A DNA stretch of 64,000 bases from Ktedonospora formicarum (lineage in GTDB: Bacteria; Chloroflexota; Ktedonobacteria; Ktedonobacterales; Ktedonobacteraceae). The notes beneath the pieces are model-generated. The model was not told where the DNA came from. It made no database searches and was given only the letters and a program-made list of their open reading frames with translations. Positions 33,866 to 42,374 of this stretch are shown piece after piece. The position numbers were made by a program, and so were the translations under genes. The DNA lies in assembly GCF_016587355.1 (NCBI RefSeq), contig NZ_BNJF01000005.1, positions 248,001-312,000 of the forward strand, given 5' to 3'. The first letter of the stretch is position 1. Every line of letters begins with the position of its first letter.

Positions 33866-35068
33866 CTATGAGGGCTGGACGCACCATGCCTCAATGAGAT
33901 TGGCTATGCGTTCCTGGCCCTGGTGAAAGCTGGTGAGTGGCAGGCTTTCGTTGGGCTGATGGGCTTCCTCGATCAGGCCGGGACCGCAGATATAAGAGCG
34001 AATGCCAAGGGTCTGAAACTGTCCGCCATCGGTCGCATAGGGCGCGCCACGCTCTCCGCGTCGCCCCATAACGCTCGCGAGTACGTCGCAGAAGGGATCG
34101 TTTGCGGGCGAATTGAGCGGGGGAACAGAGATGAAGTCTCCAAGTGTGACACCACACTCAGGGGCTATCTGGCGCATCGGTTTCGCGATCTCGCTCTCGA
34201 TGCGCTGGCGTAGTTCGTCAATGATCGCATCGACGTTATCTCCGGGCGCGATCCGAATGCTTGTCGTGAGTTGGCAGGTCTCAGCAATCATGTTCGCCGC
34301 CAGTCCGCCCTGGATGACACCATAATTGAAGGCGGTCGCGGGATTCTCGGGGAAGAGTTGACGATTATCAGGGGTGATGCGTGCCTTGAGGTCACGCCCT
34401 ACTTCCTTGATGATCTGGATTACCTGGCTCATACGGTCAATGGCGTTGAGTCCCTGGTCGGCGGCGCTGCTATGTCCACCTTGTCCGCGCACAGCTACCT
34501 CGAATGTCCCGTATCCCTTATGGGCCGGGAAGATCTCAAAGTTGGTGGGTTCGCCAATCAGCGCGACCTCTGGCAGGAGATATCCCTCTAACAGTTCGGG
34601 CAGTTGCCCGACAAGGCGCTTTGAGCCCTGACCCGCGACCTCTTCGTCATAGGTGAAGATAAACATCAAGGGGCGTTGTAAGCGTTTTAGGCTTCCCTGT
34701 TTCGCTGCCAGGATGGCCTGCGCGATAAAGACCTTCATGTCAGTGACACCGCGCCCGTAGATCTTCTCGTCATCGCTGATCATCTCCAGTGGATCGCTTT
34801 TCCAGCCGGGCTGGCCTTCGAAGGGAACTATGTCGATGTGCCCTGAGATGATTAGCCCCCTCTCGACCCTGGGTCCGGCCCACGCGACCACCGAAGCCTT
34901 GGTAACTCCCTTCACGTCGTCGCGAACTACCTTGACCTGAAAGCCACTCTCCTCAAGGTAGTTCGCCAGGTAATTTGCCGCCTCGACATTGCTGAGTGCG
35001 CTGACAGTATTAAAGCCAATCAGCCGCCGTGAAAGCTCCCAAAGCTCGGCCCTCTGCTGTGCTGCCAT
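33866..35068 (-). CDS. M20 family deacetylase, acetylornithine deacetylase-like (ArgE)
   Basis: A 400-residue zinc peptidase-type enzyme. GHIDIVPFEGQPGWKSDPLE gives the first metal His. GRGVTDMKVF gives the bridging Asp, DEEVAGQGSKRL the catalytic/metal Glu pair, GEPTNFEIFPAHKGYGTFEV the dimerisation-domain entry, and EEAHQPNESL the last His. ArgE removes acetate from N-acetylornithine, but many M20 relatives act on other N-acyl or carbamoyl substrates, so the symbol is withheld. It shares a strand and likely a transcript with the hydrolase behind it. Confidence 0.88.
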   Translation of the reverse strand: MAAQQRAELWELSRRLIGFNTVSALSNVEAANYLANYLEESGFQVKVVRDDVKGVTKASVVAWAGPRVERGLIISGHIDIVPFEGQPGWKSDPLEMISDDEKIYGRGVTDMKVFIAQAILAAKQGSLKRLQRPLMFIFTYDEEVAGQGSKRLVGQLPELLEGYLLPEVALIGEPTNFEIFPAHKGYGTFEVAVRGQGGHSSAADQGLNAIDRMSQVIQIIKEVGRDLKARITPDNRQLFPENPATAFNYGVIQGGLAANMIAETCQLTTSIRIAPGDNVDAIIDELRQRIESEIAKPMRQIAPECGVTLGDFISVPPLNSPANDPFCDVLASVMGRRGERGAPYATDGGQFQTLGIRSYICGPGLIEEAHQPNESLPLTSFHQGQERIANLIEAWCVQPS

Positions 35069-35237
35069 AATCCGTATCCTCTCTAACCGTTGTCTGCAAA
35101 TAGTGTGATCGATAGCGTTCTCACTTCCCCTTATGATAGCACGTTCGCTACTGACATAGGGTTGTCACTCCACTCCGTTATACTCCCTGTATAAGAACAC
35201 AAACGATAATTATGGAGTGTGAGAAAGGAAACTCGCT

Positions 35238-36119
35238 ATGAACCACAGTCAACGCCTCGCCAAAGCTCAGGAGTTTATCTGGTTGCATGCCCGCCTCCTT
35301 GATCGTTACCTGTTTGCTTACCATTTTGCCGGTGGGGACAAGAAGCCCGTACTTGGTGCCCTTCGGGCATACCAGAATGAGGATGGAGGCTTCGGCAACG
35401 CGCTAGAGCCAGATAAGCGCTGCCCTACCAGCCAACCTCAGGATGTTGAGACTGCCCTGCATGTTCTGGATGACATTGACGCGATGCATGATGAGATGGT
35501 TACTCGCGCCTGTGATTACCTGACAACTATAACTACCTCTGAGGGCGGAGTCCCATTTGCCTTGCCGGCAGTCAATGACTATCCACATGCCCCCTGGTGG
35601 GTCGCTGACGAGAACCCGCCAGCCTCGCTCAATCCCACTGCGGCTCTGGTGGGATTGCTGCTCAAGCATGGCATTCAGCATCCCTGGGTCGAAACCGCGT
35701 CTGCCTTCTGTTGGCAAGCGATTGAGGCGCTGGACTCGACCGAGTTCCACACGCTGATGCCTGTTATCACCTTCCTTGAGCACGCTTCTGACCGGACCCG
35801 TGCTGAGCACGAACTAGAGCGTATCGTGTCTCGTCTCTTAAAGCCAGGTGTGATTGAGCTTGATCCTCATGCCCAGGGCTATGTACAGAAGCCACTGGAC
35901 TGGGCACCGAGCCCGGATAGCTTCTGTCGCCGCCTCTTTACCGATGATATCATTGAGCGCCATCTGACCGCGTTCGCCGAACGCCAACGAGAAGATGGCG
36001 GCTGGCCCATATCCTGGGAACCTATCAGTTCGACAGTGGAGAGCGAGTGGCGGGGGCGTGTAACCATCGGGGCTTTGCGTCTTCTAGAAGAGAATGCAAA
36101 CGTTAGCTCGCAGCGATAG
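35238..36119 (+). CDS. Alpha/alpha-toroid (prenyltransferase/squalene-oxidase repeat-like) protein
   Basis: A 293-residue protein with helical repeats recalling terpenoid cyclases and prenyltransferases. GALRAYQNEDGGFGNALEPD and ERQREDGGWPISWEPISSTV carry the Q-x2-DGG-(F/W)-x repeats. Between them is a long variable helical section. The two terpene-cyclase aspartate motifs (DXDD) are not seen, so catalysis is doubtful and the function is unknown. It is followed after 14 bases by a VOC gene and they are probably co-transcribed. An AAAGGAAAC ribosome binding site precedes the ATG. Confidence 0.78.
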   Translation: MNHSQRLAKAQEFIWLHARLLDRYLFAYHFAGGDKKPVLGALRAYQNEDGGFGNALEPDKRCPTSQPQDVETALHVLDDIDAMHDEMVTRACDYLTTITTSEGGVPFALPAVNDYPHAPWWVADENPPASLNPTAALVGLLLKHGIQHPWVETASAFCWQAIEALDSTEFHTLMPVITFLEHASDRTRAEHELERIVSRLLKPGVIELDPHAQGYVQKPLDWAPSPDSFCRRLFTDDIIERHLTAFAERQREDGGWPISWEPISSTVESEWRGRVTIGALRLLEENANVSSQR

Positions 36120-36133
36120 AAAAGGGTTCTTCC

Positions 36134-36550
36134 ATGAAAGCACACGTTACAGTCATTACATTGGGTGTGGATAATCTAGAAAGGGCGCTTATCTTCTATC
36201 GCGATGGTCTTGGCTTGCCAACAGAGGGCATCATTGGCAAGGAGTTTGAACACGGAGCCGTGGCATTCTTTGACATGCAACCCGGCTTGAAGCTTGCTAT
36301 CTGGCCCCGCGCCGACATCGCTCACGACGCATCCATTGCTCAAACAGGTCATAGCCCAACTGAGTTCACTCTGGGTCATAATGTCAGCAGTCGTGAAGAG
36401 GTTGACACGGTTATGAAGCAGGCGGAGAAAGCTGGCGCGAAGGTGATTAAACCCGCTGGTGAGACGTTCTGGGGCGGTTATTCTGGCTACTTTCAGGACC
36501 CTGACGAGCATATATGGGAAATCGTCTGGAACCCTCAACTCTTACCGTAA
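36134..36550 (+). CDS. VOC family protein (glyoxalase fold)
   Basis: A 138-residue single VOC module: VITLGVDNLERALIFYRDGL opens it, VAFFDMQPGLKLAIWPRADI and GHNVSSREEVDTVMKQAEKA make the second half, and GYSGYFQDPDEHIWEIVWNP ends with the conserved Glu metal ligand. Such proteins are dioxygenases, lyases or binding proteins, and no substrate is evident. It follows the toroid protein by 14 bases and ends at an intrinsic terminator. Confidence 0.88.
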   Translation: MKAHVTVITLGVDNLERALIFYRDGLGLPTEGIIGKEFEHGAVAFFDMQPGLKLAIWPRADIAHDASIAQTGHSPTEFTLGHNVSSREEVDTVMKQAEKAGAKVIKPAGETFWGGYSGYFQDPDEHIWEIVWNPQLLP

Positions 36551-36568
36551 TATAACGCCTTAGTGAAA

Positions 36569-36600
36569 GGGGCAGGGCATATATCTCGCCCTGCCCCTGG
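36569..36600. terminator. Bidirectional hairpin terminator
   Basis: GGGGCAGGGC (36569-36578) pairs with GCCCTGCCCC (36588-36597) across 9 bases, between the convergent VOC and SMP-30-like genes. Confidence 0.85.
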
Positions 36601-36625
36601 TTCTATCCTTGATAAAGGAACCTGA

Positions 36626-37603
36626 CTATTTCCAATGCCGCATGGGTAATCCGGCTACCGGGGATTGGAACGTTGGAAGCGTACTCATTCCCAGAGAGCC
36701 GAGATAGGCCGTGCGCAGGTCAGGACCACCAAAGGTAAGACTGGTGATAAATTGCAGTTTTGGACCAGCAGCCATTGCCATACCTTCTGGCGTGGCTGTC
36801 CCATTGGCGAGTCCCTCATCAAAGGCCATGAGGGCTTCCTCGCGTGGGTCCTCGAAGACGACATGGTAGTCGCCATCAGTCGTGATGACGCCCAGACCGT
36901 TGCGAAGTACCAGCGTGATCCAGATGTTGCCCTCCGCATCGAAAGTAAAGCCATCGACAGCAGAGCCCGCGCCCAGGTAATTCGGGCCAAAGTTCTCTTT
37001 GTCGGTCAGGTTACCGTCAGGTTGGACGCGGAAACGAAGCACACGATTCTTCATGGTTTCCGCTATATACAAATACTCCTCACGTGGATCGAGGCGAATC
37101 TCGTTTGTCAAATAAAGACCATCGGCCACAATGCGTGGCCCTTTTTCGTCTATCAAAATTATATACCCATCGGGGCGTGCGTTTACTGCCGAGGGCCACC
37201 AGTGGGACTCTCGCGTCATAACCGAGATCCAGAGCCGATTGCGGCTATCAAGAAAGACAAAATTGGGCGTTGTGATGCTAACTCCATCAATCTCTGTCAA
37301 TAGATCTTTCACGTTTCCGTCAGGCGAGATCTTTTGTACCTTACTCGCACCGAGGTTCGCAACGATGATAGAGCCATCATCCGCCATAGCCAGACCGTTG
37401 ACTTCAGCGCCGTCCAGGCCACCAATAAAGTGCTGTGAACCATCGGGATTGATACGGGTCACACCACCGCGAGCATCTGATGCCCACAGCGTTCCATTGG
37501 GTTGGGCGATAACAGATTCGGGACGAACCAAATCATGGCCTGTATAGCTTAGATCGTCGAGTTCCAGGCGGAATTCTTTGATCGGAACAGTGCTCTTATT
37601 CAT
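36626..37603 (-). CDS. SMP-30/gluconolactonase/LRE-like beta-propeller protein
   Basis: A 325-residue six-bladed beta-propeller. The N-terminal blade has DLVRPESVIAQPNGTLWASD, then GLAMADDGSIIVANLGASKV, PNFVFLDSRNRLWISVMT, EIRLDPREEYLYIAETMKNR and AEGNIWITLVLRNGLGVITT. The spacing and Asn/Asp residues fit gluconolactonase, which hydrolyses sugar lactones at a calcium or zinc site. Start ATG with AAGGATTTC upstream. No signal peptide. It probably hydrolyses a lactone, but this is inferred from fold. Confidence 0.85.
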   Translation of the reverse strand: MNKSTVPIKEFRLELDDLSYTGHDLVRPESVIAQPNGTLWASDARGGVTRINPDGSQHFIGGLDGAEVNGLAMADDGSIIVANLGASKVQKISPDGNVKDLLTEIDGVSITTPNFVFLDSRNRLWISVMTRESHWWPSAVNARPDGYIILIDEKGPRIVADGLYLTNEIRLDPREEYLYIAETMKNRVLRFRVQPDGNLTDKENFGPNYLGAGSAVDGFTFDAEGNIWITLVLRNGLGVITTDGDYHVVFEDPREEALMAFDEGLANGTATPEGMAMAAGPKLQFITSLTFGGPDLRTAYLGSLGMSTLPTFQSPVAGLPMRHWK

Positions 37604-37973
37604 TTAGAAATCCTTTCTTCATGAAAAAAACGAGACGCGACGTTGCTCTTATGTCGTTATTGGTATGAGCCGTAAGAGGTAAGGACGCTTCATGGCATGC
37701 CGAACAGGCTCATCCAATCCGTATAAGAACTAAGAGCAAATATATCACCATTTATATGGGAGGAGCAAGCAGGCAGAGATACCACATCGCTTGAAAAGCG
37801 CTCTTAGCGGCAACAAAATACTAGTGCAGCAAGGAGAATAAGTGCCGAAATATAAGGATGCACGCAACGGTAAATTTCGAGGTCGGTTTTTCAGAGGGGA
37901 TAGGATATAATTTAAAGGAGCAAAGCGAGCAGCATGGATGTTGGTCGCGTAGTGCCGGAAGGGGTTAGCCGCG
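37604..37973. other. Divergent promoter region
   Basis: This lies between the SMP-30-like gene (leftward) and the glutamate-cysteine-ligase-like gene (rightward). It contains no credible gene. I see no strong hairpin or known operator. Confidence 0.4.
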
Positions 37974-39074
37974 ATGTTTACATTTGGGATTGAGCATGAG
38001 ATTGCCTTTCTGGATCACATGGGTCAATTCGCCGACTTCCGTTCGCTGGACTTCAACGACCTCGCCGCCTTGATTGAGTCTCTTCCCCTTTACCATGGTG
38101 ATTATCCCCGCCTGCGTGTGGGTCGGACCGGGATACGCCGGAAGCGCTGGTATATCGAGGGCTTTGATCGCCACGATGAGCAGGGGAACGTCAATGGCTT
38201 CCTGCCCAAAGGCACCGAGATTCGCACGACACCTTGCGCCAGCATCAAAGAGGCTATCGAGGAATTGAGCGCGAGTTTTGAGAGCCTGCGCGTGGTCGCC
38301 ACCGAGGCGGGCTTCACACCCGTTCTGACCAGTTTTCATCCCTACCGCAGCGAGGTAGAGCCGCTTGTTCCCTTCAATGCCTATGAGCGCGCAACCCTTC
38401 AGCGATCGGCAGGTGAGCGTGCCGCCCTGCTGGCCCTTCTGACCTTTGGTCCTGACCTCAATATCGCGTATCAGGGGCTCAGTGAAGAGGCCGCGCTGGA
38501 TGTTGGCATGAAGTTTATGTACTACAGCCCCTATATCCTCCCCTTTAGTTATAGCTCGCCTTTCTGGTGTGGTGAGCCCTGGAACGGTTTCTCGGTGCGT
38601 ACCGCGCAGCGTACGGGACGGCGTGCTATCGTCAATGTCTTCCTCTCACCCGATTCCAGGCTGCGTGAGCGCTTTCCTGGGATCATCAAGAGCGCGCGCA
38701 TACCTGGAGAGGTGGGGCGTATCGAGTTCAAAGCGTGCGATAGCTGTGACCAGTTCTCACTCTACGCGGGTCTACTAGCCTTGCTCAAGGGGCTACTTAT
38801 CGATACAACGCTCCCAGGTCGCGCGCTAGAGCCTGATATTGCCCTACATCAGCATTCAGCACGTTTTGGCCTCGATAATGCGACTATCGCGGCAGGTTCT
38901 CGCCTTGTTGTGGACGCGGCTCAACGCGCTCTCGACACCGATGCTGACGCTCTCTACCTCGCCCCGCTTCTGGCAATGCTTCATCACTACGAACCTCCCG
39001 CCCGGCGCTTGCTGGCTTCGTTTAGCGCCAACGGCTCCATTGAAGCCGCCCTGCGTCAGACCTACCAGCGCTGA
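37974..39074 (+). CDS. Glutamate-cysteine ligase family protein
   Basis: A 366-residue protein starting at MFTFGIEHEIAFLDHMGQFA, with AAGGGG upstream of the ATG. The opening Glu-His-Glu (GIEHEIAF) matches the metal/ATP-binding strand of the carboxylate-amine ligases (GCS2, GshA-like). Conserved-looking stretches include KGTEIRTTPCASIKEAIEEL, PVLTSFHPYRSEVEPLVPFN, EAALDVGMKFMYYSP and SARIPGEVGRIEFKACDSCD. In the family the enzyme joins Glu to Cys or to another amine. No GSH or ergothioneine genes are adjacent, so the substrate is unknown. Confidence 0.8.
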   Translation: MFTFGIEHEIAFLDHMGQFADFRSLDFNDLAALIESLPLYHGDYPRLRVGRTGIRRKRWYIEGFDRHDEQGNVNGFLPKGTEIRTTPCASIKEAIEELSASFESLRVVATEAGFTPVLTSFHPYRSEVEPLVPFNAYERATLQRSAGERAALLALLTFGPDLNIAYQGLSEEAALDVGMKFMYYSPYILPFSYSSPFWCGEPWNGFSVRTAQRTGRRAIVNVFLSPDSRLRERFPGIIKSARIPGEVGRIEFKACDSCDQFSLYAGLLALLKGLLIDTTLPGRALEPDIALHQHSARFGLDNATIAAGSRLVVDAAQRALDTDADALYLAPLLAMLHHYEPPARRLLASFSANGSIEAALRQTYQR

Positions 39075-39090
39075 TACTTGAGCGCTTTAG

Positions 39091-39669
39091 CTAAAGCGTT
39101 GTATCTAGATATGTTTGGACACGGGCGATTAGGGCCTCGTAGTCGATGGTGGCAAAGTTGGATGTGTCGTGAACGATGGAGGGCGCGCCGTGTACGAGAG
39201 GGCGGACCTGCTCCTCTTTGGGAGGGAAGGGAATGTTCCGCGCTTGCTCCATATGTCCAGGGTGACGCTCGCCAGAGTTGCTACGGCGCTGCCAGCGCTC
39301 CTCAAGGATTGTTTGCTCGGCAACACAGAATATCTCAAGGGGCTGATAGGGGTAACGCTCGCGAAGTACCTTGAGATCAGGTATCGCGAACTGGGGATAG
39401 AAGACGCTCTCAATGATGCAGGATTGGCGTACTCGGAGGATGTTTTCAGCAAACTGGTACAACAGGCGCATACTAGCCCTTCCAATAAGTTGAGATTGTG
39501 TGAGATCCTCACATCCTAATATCTCGCAGAGCAACTCTTTTGCCATGTCCTTGCCCATGAATGGCAGCATAAAATGGTTCGCGAGGCGGCGTCCTAACGA
39601 TGACTTCCCGGTCGCGGGAAACCCCGAGACGACGATCAGCGTGGGGAGTTGTGCGGATGTAAGAGTCAA
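39091..39669 (-). CDS. P-loop kinase (AAA/zeta-toxin-like)
   Basis: A 192-residue protein with TTG start (LTLTSAQLPTLIVVSGFPA, start read as Met) backed by AAGGAG 7 bases upstream. Walker A is GFPATGKSSLGRRLA and the Walker B-like region is IIESVFYPQ. RYPYQPLEIFCVAEQTILEE and RWQRRSNSGERHPGHMEQ form the lid with Arg residues that would contact phosphates. This resembles small-molecule kinases such as chloramphenicol or shikimate kinase-like and zeta-toxin ATPases. No antitoxin gene accompanies it. It follows the tandem GNAT gene by 29 bases on the same strand. Confidence 0.82.
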   Translation of the reverse strand: MTLTSAQLPTLIVVSGFPATGKSSLGRRLANHFMLPFMGKDMAKELLCEILGCEDLTQSQLIGRASMRLLYQFAENILRVRQSCIIESVFYPQFAIPDLKVLRERYPYQPLEIFCVAEQTILEERWQRRSNSGERHPGHMEQARNIPFPPKEEQVRPLVHGAPSIVHDTSNFATIDYEALIARVQTYLDTTL

Positions 39670-39698
39670 TGGCGCTCTCCTTGCAATAAATAACGTGT

Positions 39699-40667
39699 CT
39701 ACATGAGCTTGCGGTAGCGTGGATGGCGCGATGTGACGTGGTAGCCAACGCCCTCATAGAGGCGCACCGAGTGATTAGGGTTCTCGGCGACAGTTAACAA
39801 CCTTGTGCGAGGTATGCTCTGTTCCTGCATCGTGCGCAGAGTGAGTGTCAGCAAAGCTTTCGCCACGCCGCGCCGTCGCCAATCGCGCGCGACCGCTACC
39901 CACGGCGTCTCTCCTTCGCCTCCCTCAATTTTGCTGATGACCAGACCCGCGATTTGGTTGCCATCCCAGGCGACCAGCCACAAACCTTTTGTCTCTGGCG
40001 ACCAGCCTGCGTCGGCGAGGAATTCCTCATAGCTGTCTGTACTATAGCCATGGCGCGATTCCTGAAAGATGGAGTCATTGGCGGCGTAGATTGCTGGCAG
40101 ATGCGCCTCTTCTACTGGTCGCAAGGTCAGCCCCTCCGGCATAGGGGCAATCTCTACAGGCTCTGCCGGAAGTTCACATAGCATCTTCACGACAGTAAAG
40201 GCTACCGCGTATCCCTCGTTGAGCAGGAGGGCGCGGTTCGCGGGTTGGGACTCGTCGGCGTTGCCTCCGAACGTAGGAATGCCCTTGCCTGTATTCGCGC
40301 TGGCGATTTCACGCAGACGTTGTTCTTGCCAGTGTAGAAGTGCGCGCCCGATCCCTTTGCGCTGCCATGTAGGCACTACCCAGCCCAGGTGAAGATAAAG
40401 CAGCGTACCATTGGTCTCTTCCCACCAGGTCAGCCAGGTATAAGCGACCATGCGACCCGCTACCTCCGCGATCAGGCAGTCCCGCGTGGGGTCACACGCC
40501 GGGTTGGGCACTGTATCAGGTCCAGGCATCCATATTTCACCATCCACGGCCTGCACCTCGCGGCGTACCGCTTCCAGGGCTGGAATATCCTCTTCGCCTC
40601 GGTACAGGCGAAAGCGCAAACCTTCTATAGCAGGTGCATCCGAAAGGACAAGATTTGTATCGCTCAT
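39699..40667 (-). CDS. Tandem GNAT N-acetyltransferase
   Basis: A 322-residue protein with two GNAT domains, starting at ATG 40667 (MSDTNLVLSDAPAIEGLRFR); the longer frame upstream is GC-rich leader. Domain 1 (about residues 18-155) has VPTWQRKGIGRALLHWQEQR. Domain 2 (about 165-320) has WVAVARDWRRRGVAKALLTL and VAENPNHSVRLYEGVGYHVT. The two-domain layout recalls mycothiol synthase (MshD), but the acceptor is unknown. It heads a two-gene leftward unit with the P-loop kinase. Another double-GNAT gene lies 740 bases to the right. Confidence 0.86.
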   Translation of the reverse strand: MSDTNLVLSDAPAIEGLRFRLYRGEEDIPALEAVRREVQAVDGEIWMPGPDTVPNPACDPTRDCLIAEVAGRMVAYTWLTWWEETNGTLLYLHLGWVVPTWQRKGIGRALLHWQEQRLREIASANTGKGIPTFGGNADESQPANRALLLNEGYAVAFTVVKMLCELPAEPVEIAPMPEGLTLRPVEEAHLPAIYAANDSIFQESRHGYSTDSYEEFLADAGWSPETKGLWLVAWDGNQIAGLVISKIEGGEGETPWVAVARDWRRRGVAKALLTLTLRTMQEQSIPRTRLLTVAENPNHSVRLYEGVGYHVTSRHPRYRKLM

Positions 40668-40710
40668 CCTTAGATTCCATCCTCTTTCTATCGAAATGTG
40701 GCTTAAACGC

Positions 40711-40744
40711 GGAACGGGAGCCGCCCGGAGGCGACTCCCGTTCC
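40711..40744 (-). terminator. Hairpin terminator for the 40768 gene
   Basis: GGAACGGGAGCCGCC (40711-40725) pairs with GGCGACTCCCGTTCC (40730-40744), one mismatch, loop of 4. It lies 23 bases downstream of the small unknown gene (leftward). Confidence 0.75.
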
Positions 40745-40767
40745 ATACTGTGGCCCACAGGCGGGAT

Positions 40768-41043
40768 CTACCTGCGATCACTCCGCCAGCGACCCTGCCG
40801 ACCCTGCTGCGGGAGCACAGTGTCGCTGCGCAGCGATACTCCGTGAGGCCCATCCTTCAGGATGAGGTTGGTGAGTTCGGGCGGGTCGATGTCACCCTGG
40901 ACCACCATGGTGAACGTTACGTTGGTCCTGCCCTTCGTTTCAGGGGCGGGTGCGATTTCAATTGCCATGCGGGCATCGCCAGATACCACAGCAGCCAGCT
41001 TCAGCAGGAGGCTGTGGGCACGTGCGATGTCGGCTGCGCTCAT
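40768..41043 (-). CDS. Small hypothetical protein
   Basis: A 91-residue protein from ATG 41043 (MSAADIARAHSLLLKLAAVV), with AAGGTGG 12 bases upstream. It reads as a helix followed by beta structure (ARMAIEIAPAPETKGRTNVT, FTMVVQGDIDPPELTNLILK) and a basic tail ending RQGRWRSDRR. No family is recognised. Evidence that it is real is modest: correct codon-like composition, an own terminator-like hairpin, and a gene-sized gap between two GNAT genes. It could be a remnant. Confidence 0.5.
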   Translation of the reverse strand: MSAADIARAHSLLLKLAAVVSGDARMAIEIAPAPETKGRTNVTFTMVVQGDIDPPELTNLILKDGPHGVSLRSDTVLPQQGRQGRWRSDRR

Positions 41044-41408
41044 GATGGCTTTACCACCTTCGCTTACGTGGCGACAGGAGGCCCGGATGGGCAACCTGGA
41101 GGTGGGCATCGGCTGTGCCCATAGCCTCAAAATATGCTCGCGTCGTTATGACAGCGAGGACAAATTCAAGCCATGGTCGACCATGCATACATTGAGCGAG
41201 CGTGCCACAGTAGCCGTTCTATTGAAGCGCTTTGAATAGCTCTCCCTTTGCTTCAGTGCCTTCGCGCGAAGTGCAGCGGACGGGCATGTAGGCGAAGCCT
41301 TTCCAGGTCGAACGTGCTTGACCTATAAAAAGGTAATGTTTGTTAAGGGTAAGAGTACCATAATCGGGCGCGAAAAGCCAGGGTGGCACCTTCTTTGGTT
41401 GTAGATGC
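41044..41408. other. Gap between the small unknown gene and the second tandem GNAT gene
   Basis: The reverse ORF at 41219-41503 runs into the GNAT gene in another frame and is a shadow. I see no repeat or RNA structure. Confidence 0.4.
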
Positions 41409-42329
41409 TTACAAGTACTTGAAATATGAGATCCATGTCTCGAAGGGCTGAAAGCCGACTGATTCGTAGAGGCGGACTGCTCCGGTAGGGTTCGCCGCGT
41501 CAACGCTAATACACGCCTTGGTGATTCCTAGCGCTTGCAGGGTGCGCAGATTCCGCTGAAGCAGCGCGCGACCCAGTCCGCGACCACGGTGCGCGGGGTG
41601 CGTTCCCAGGCTGGCAATAAAGCCAACTATTTCTTCGGCCCCTTCGCGCTTCATGGGCTCGATAGAGGCTGTACAGAAACTTGCCAGCGCGCCATCGGGA
41701 GCTATCGCCAACACGTCCAGTTCAGAGCGATACTCTGGTGTGAGCTTTTCCGCACGTAGTTCAGCCATAGTGGTTGGCTGTGAGTTCCAGTGCTCACTGA
41801 AGGCCAGATTGTGCAGTTCTGTATAGTTGGGGACATCGCTCAAGGTGGCGTTGCGTAATGTATAACCAGCGGGCAGGTCCGAGACGGCTATATTGTCTTG
41901 TAGTGCCTGCTTCATGGTAAAGAAATACCGCACCCGACTAAAGCCATTGGCTTCGAGAAACTGAAAACGCGAGGGATGGTTATCAAGCGACGCGGTAAAC
42001 AGGCGTGCCCGGCTCTGCCCGCCTCGCTGTAAAGTTTGAGCTTCGGCCCAGTGTAAGAGCTCAACGGCCTCATCGCTAGCCGTTGGCGCGAGATAATACC
42101 AGTAGCGCCCCTCCGTAATGTTATCCTCAACCTGACTAACACGGAGTCGCGCGAATCCTCGCACATTCTTTGCCGAGTCCAGGCTGACCTGGAAAAGATC
42201 GGTGTTTTGTTGTTCCTGAAGTGCCTCGCGATGCAGATCAAGATCGACGGTATCCGCTACCTCACAGGCGCGCAAGAACTCATCAAGCCGTGAATAGTCA
42301 TCGGGCATGCACACTGAACGAGAAATCAT
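41409..42329 (-). CDS. Tandem GNAT N-acetyltransferase
   Basis: A 306-residue two-domain GNAT. The first domain has YWYYLAPTASDEAVELLHWA and ARLFTASLDNHPSRFQFLEA, whose pyrophosphate-binding motif is worn, so it may be inactive. The second has the strong motif FIASLGTHPAHRGRGLGRAL and LQRNLRTLQALGITKACISV, DAANPTGAVRLYESVGFQPF. It belongs to the same double-GNAT type as the 39699 gene but is not a close copy. It sits between the small unknown gene and the MFS gene. Confidence 0.87.
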   Translation of the reverse strand: MISRSVCMPDDYSRLDEFLRACEVADTVDLDLHREALQEQQNTDLFQVSLDSAKNVRGFARLRVSQVEDNITEGRYWYYLAPTASDEAVELLHWAEAQTLQRGGQSRARLFTASLDNHPSRFQFLEANGFSRVRYFFTMKQALQDNIAVSDLPAGYTLRNATLSDVPNYTELHNLAFSEHWNSQPTTMAELRAEKLTPEYRSELDVLAIAPDGALASFCTASIEPMKREGAEEIVGFIASLGTHPAHRGRGLGRALLQRNLRTLQALGITKACISVDAANPTGAVRLYESVGFQPFETWISYFKYL

Positions 42330-42374
42330 GATATATACATTCCTTTACTCTTCATCTTATGCCCCTAAATACTA

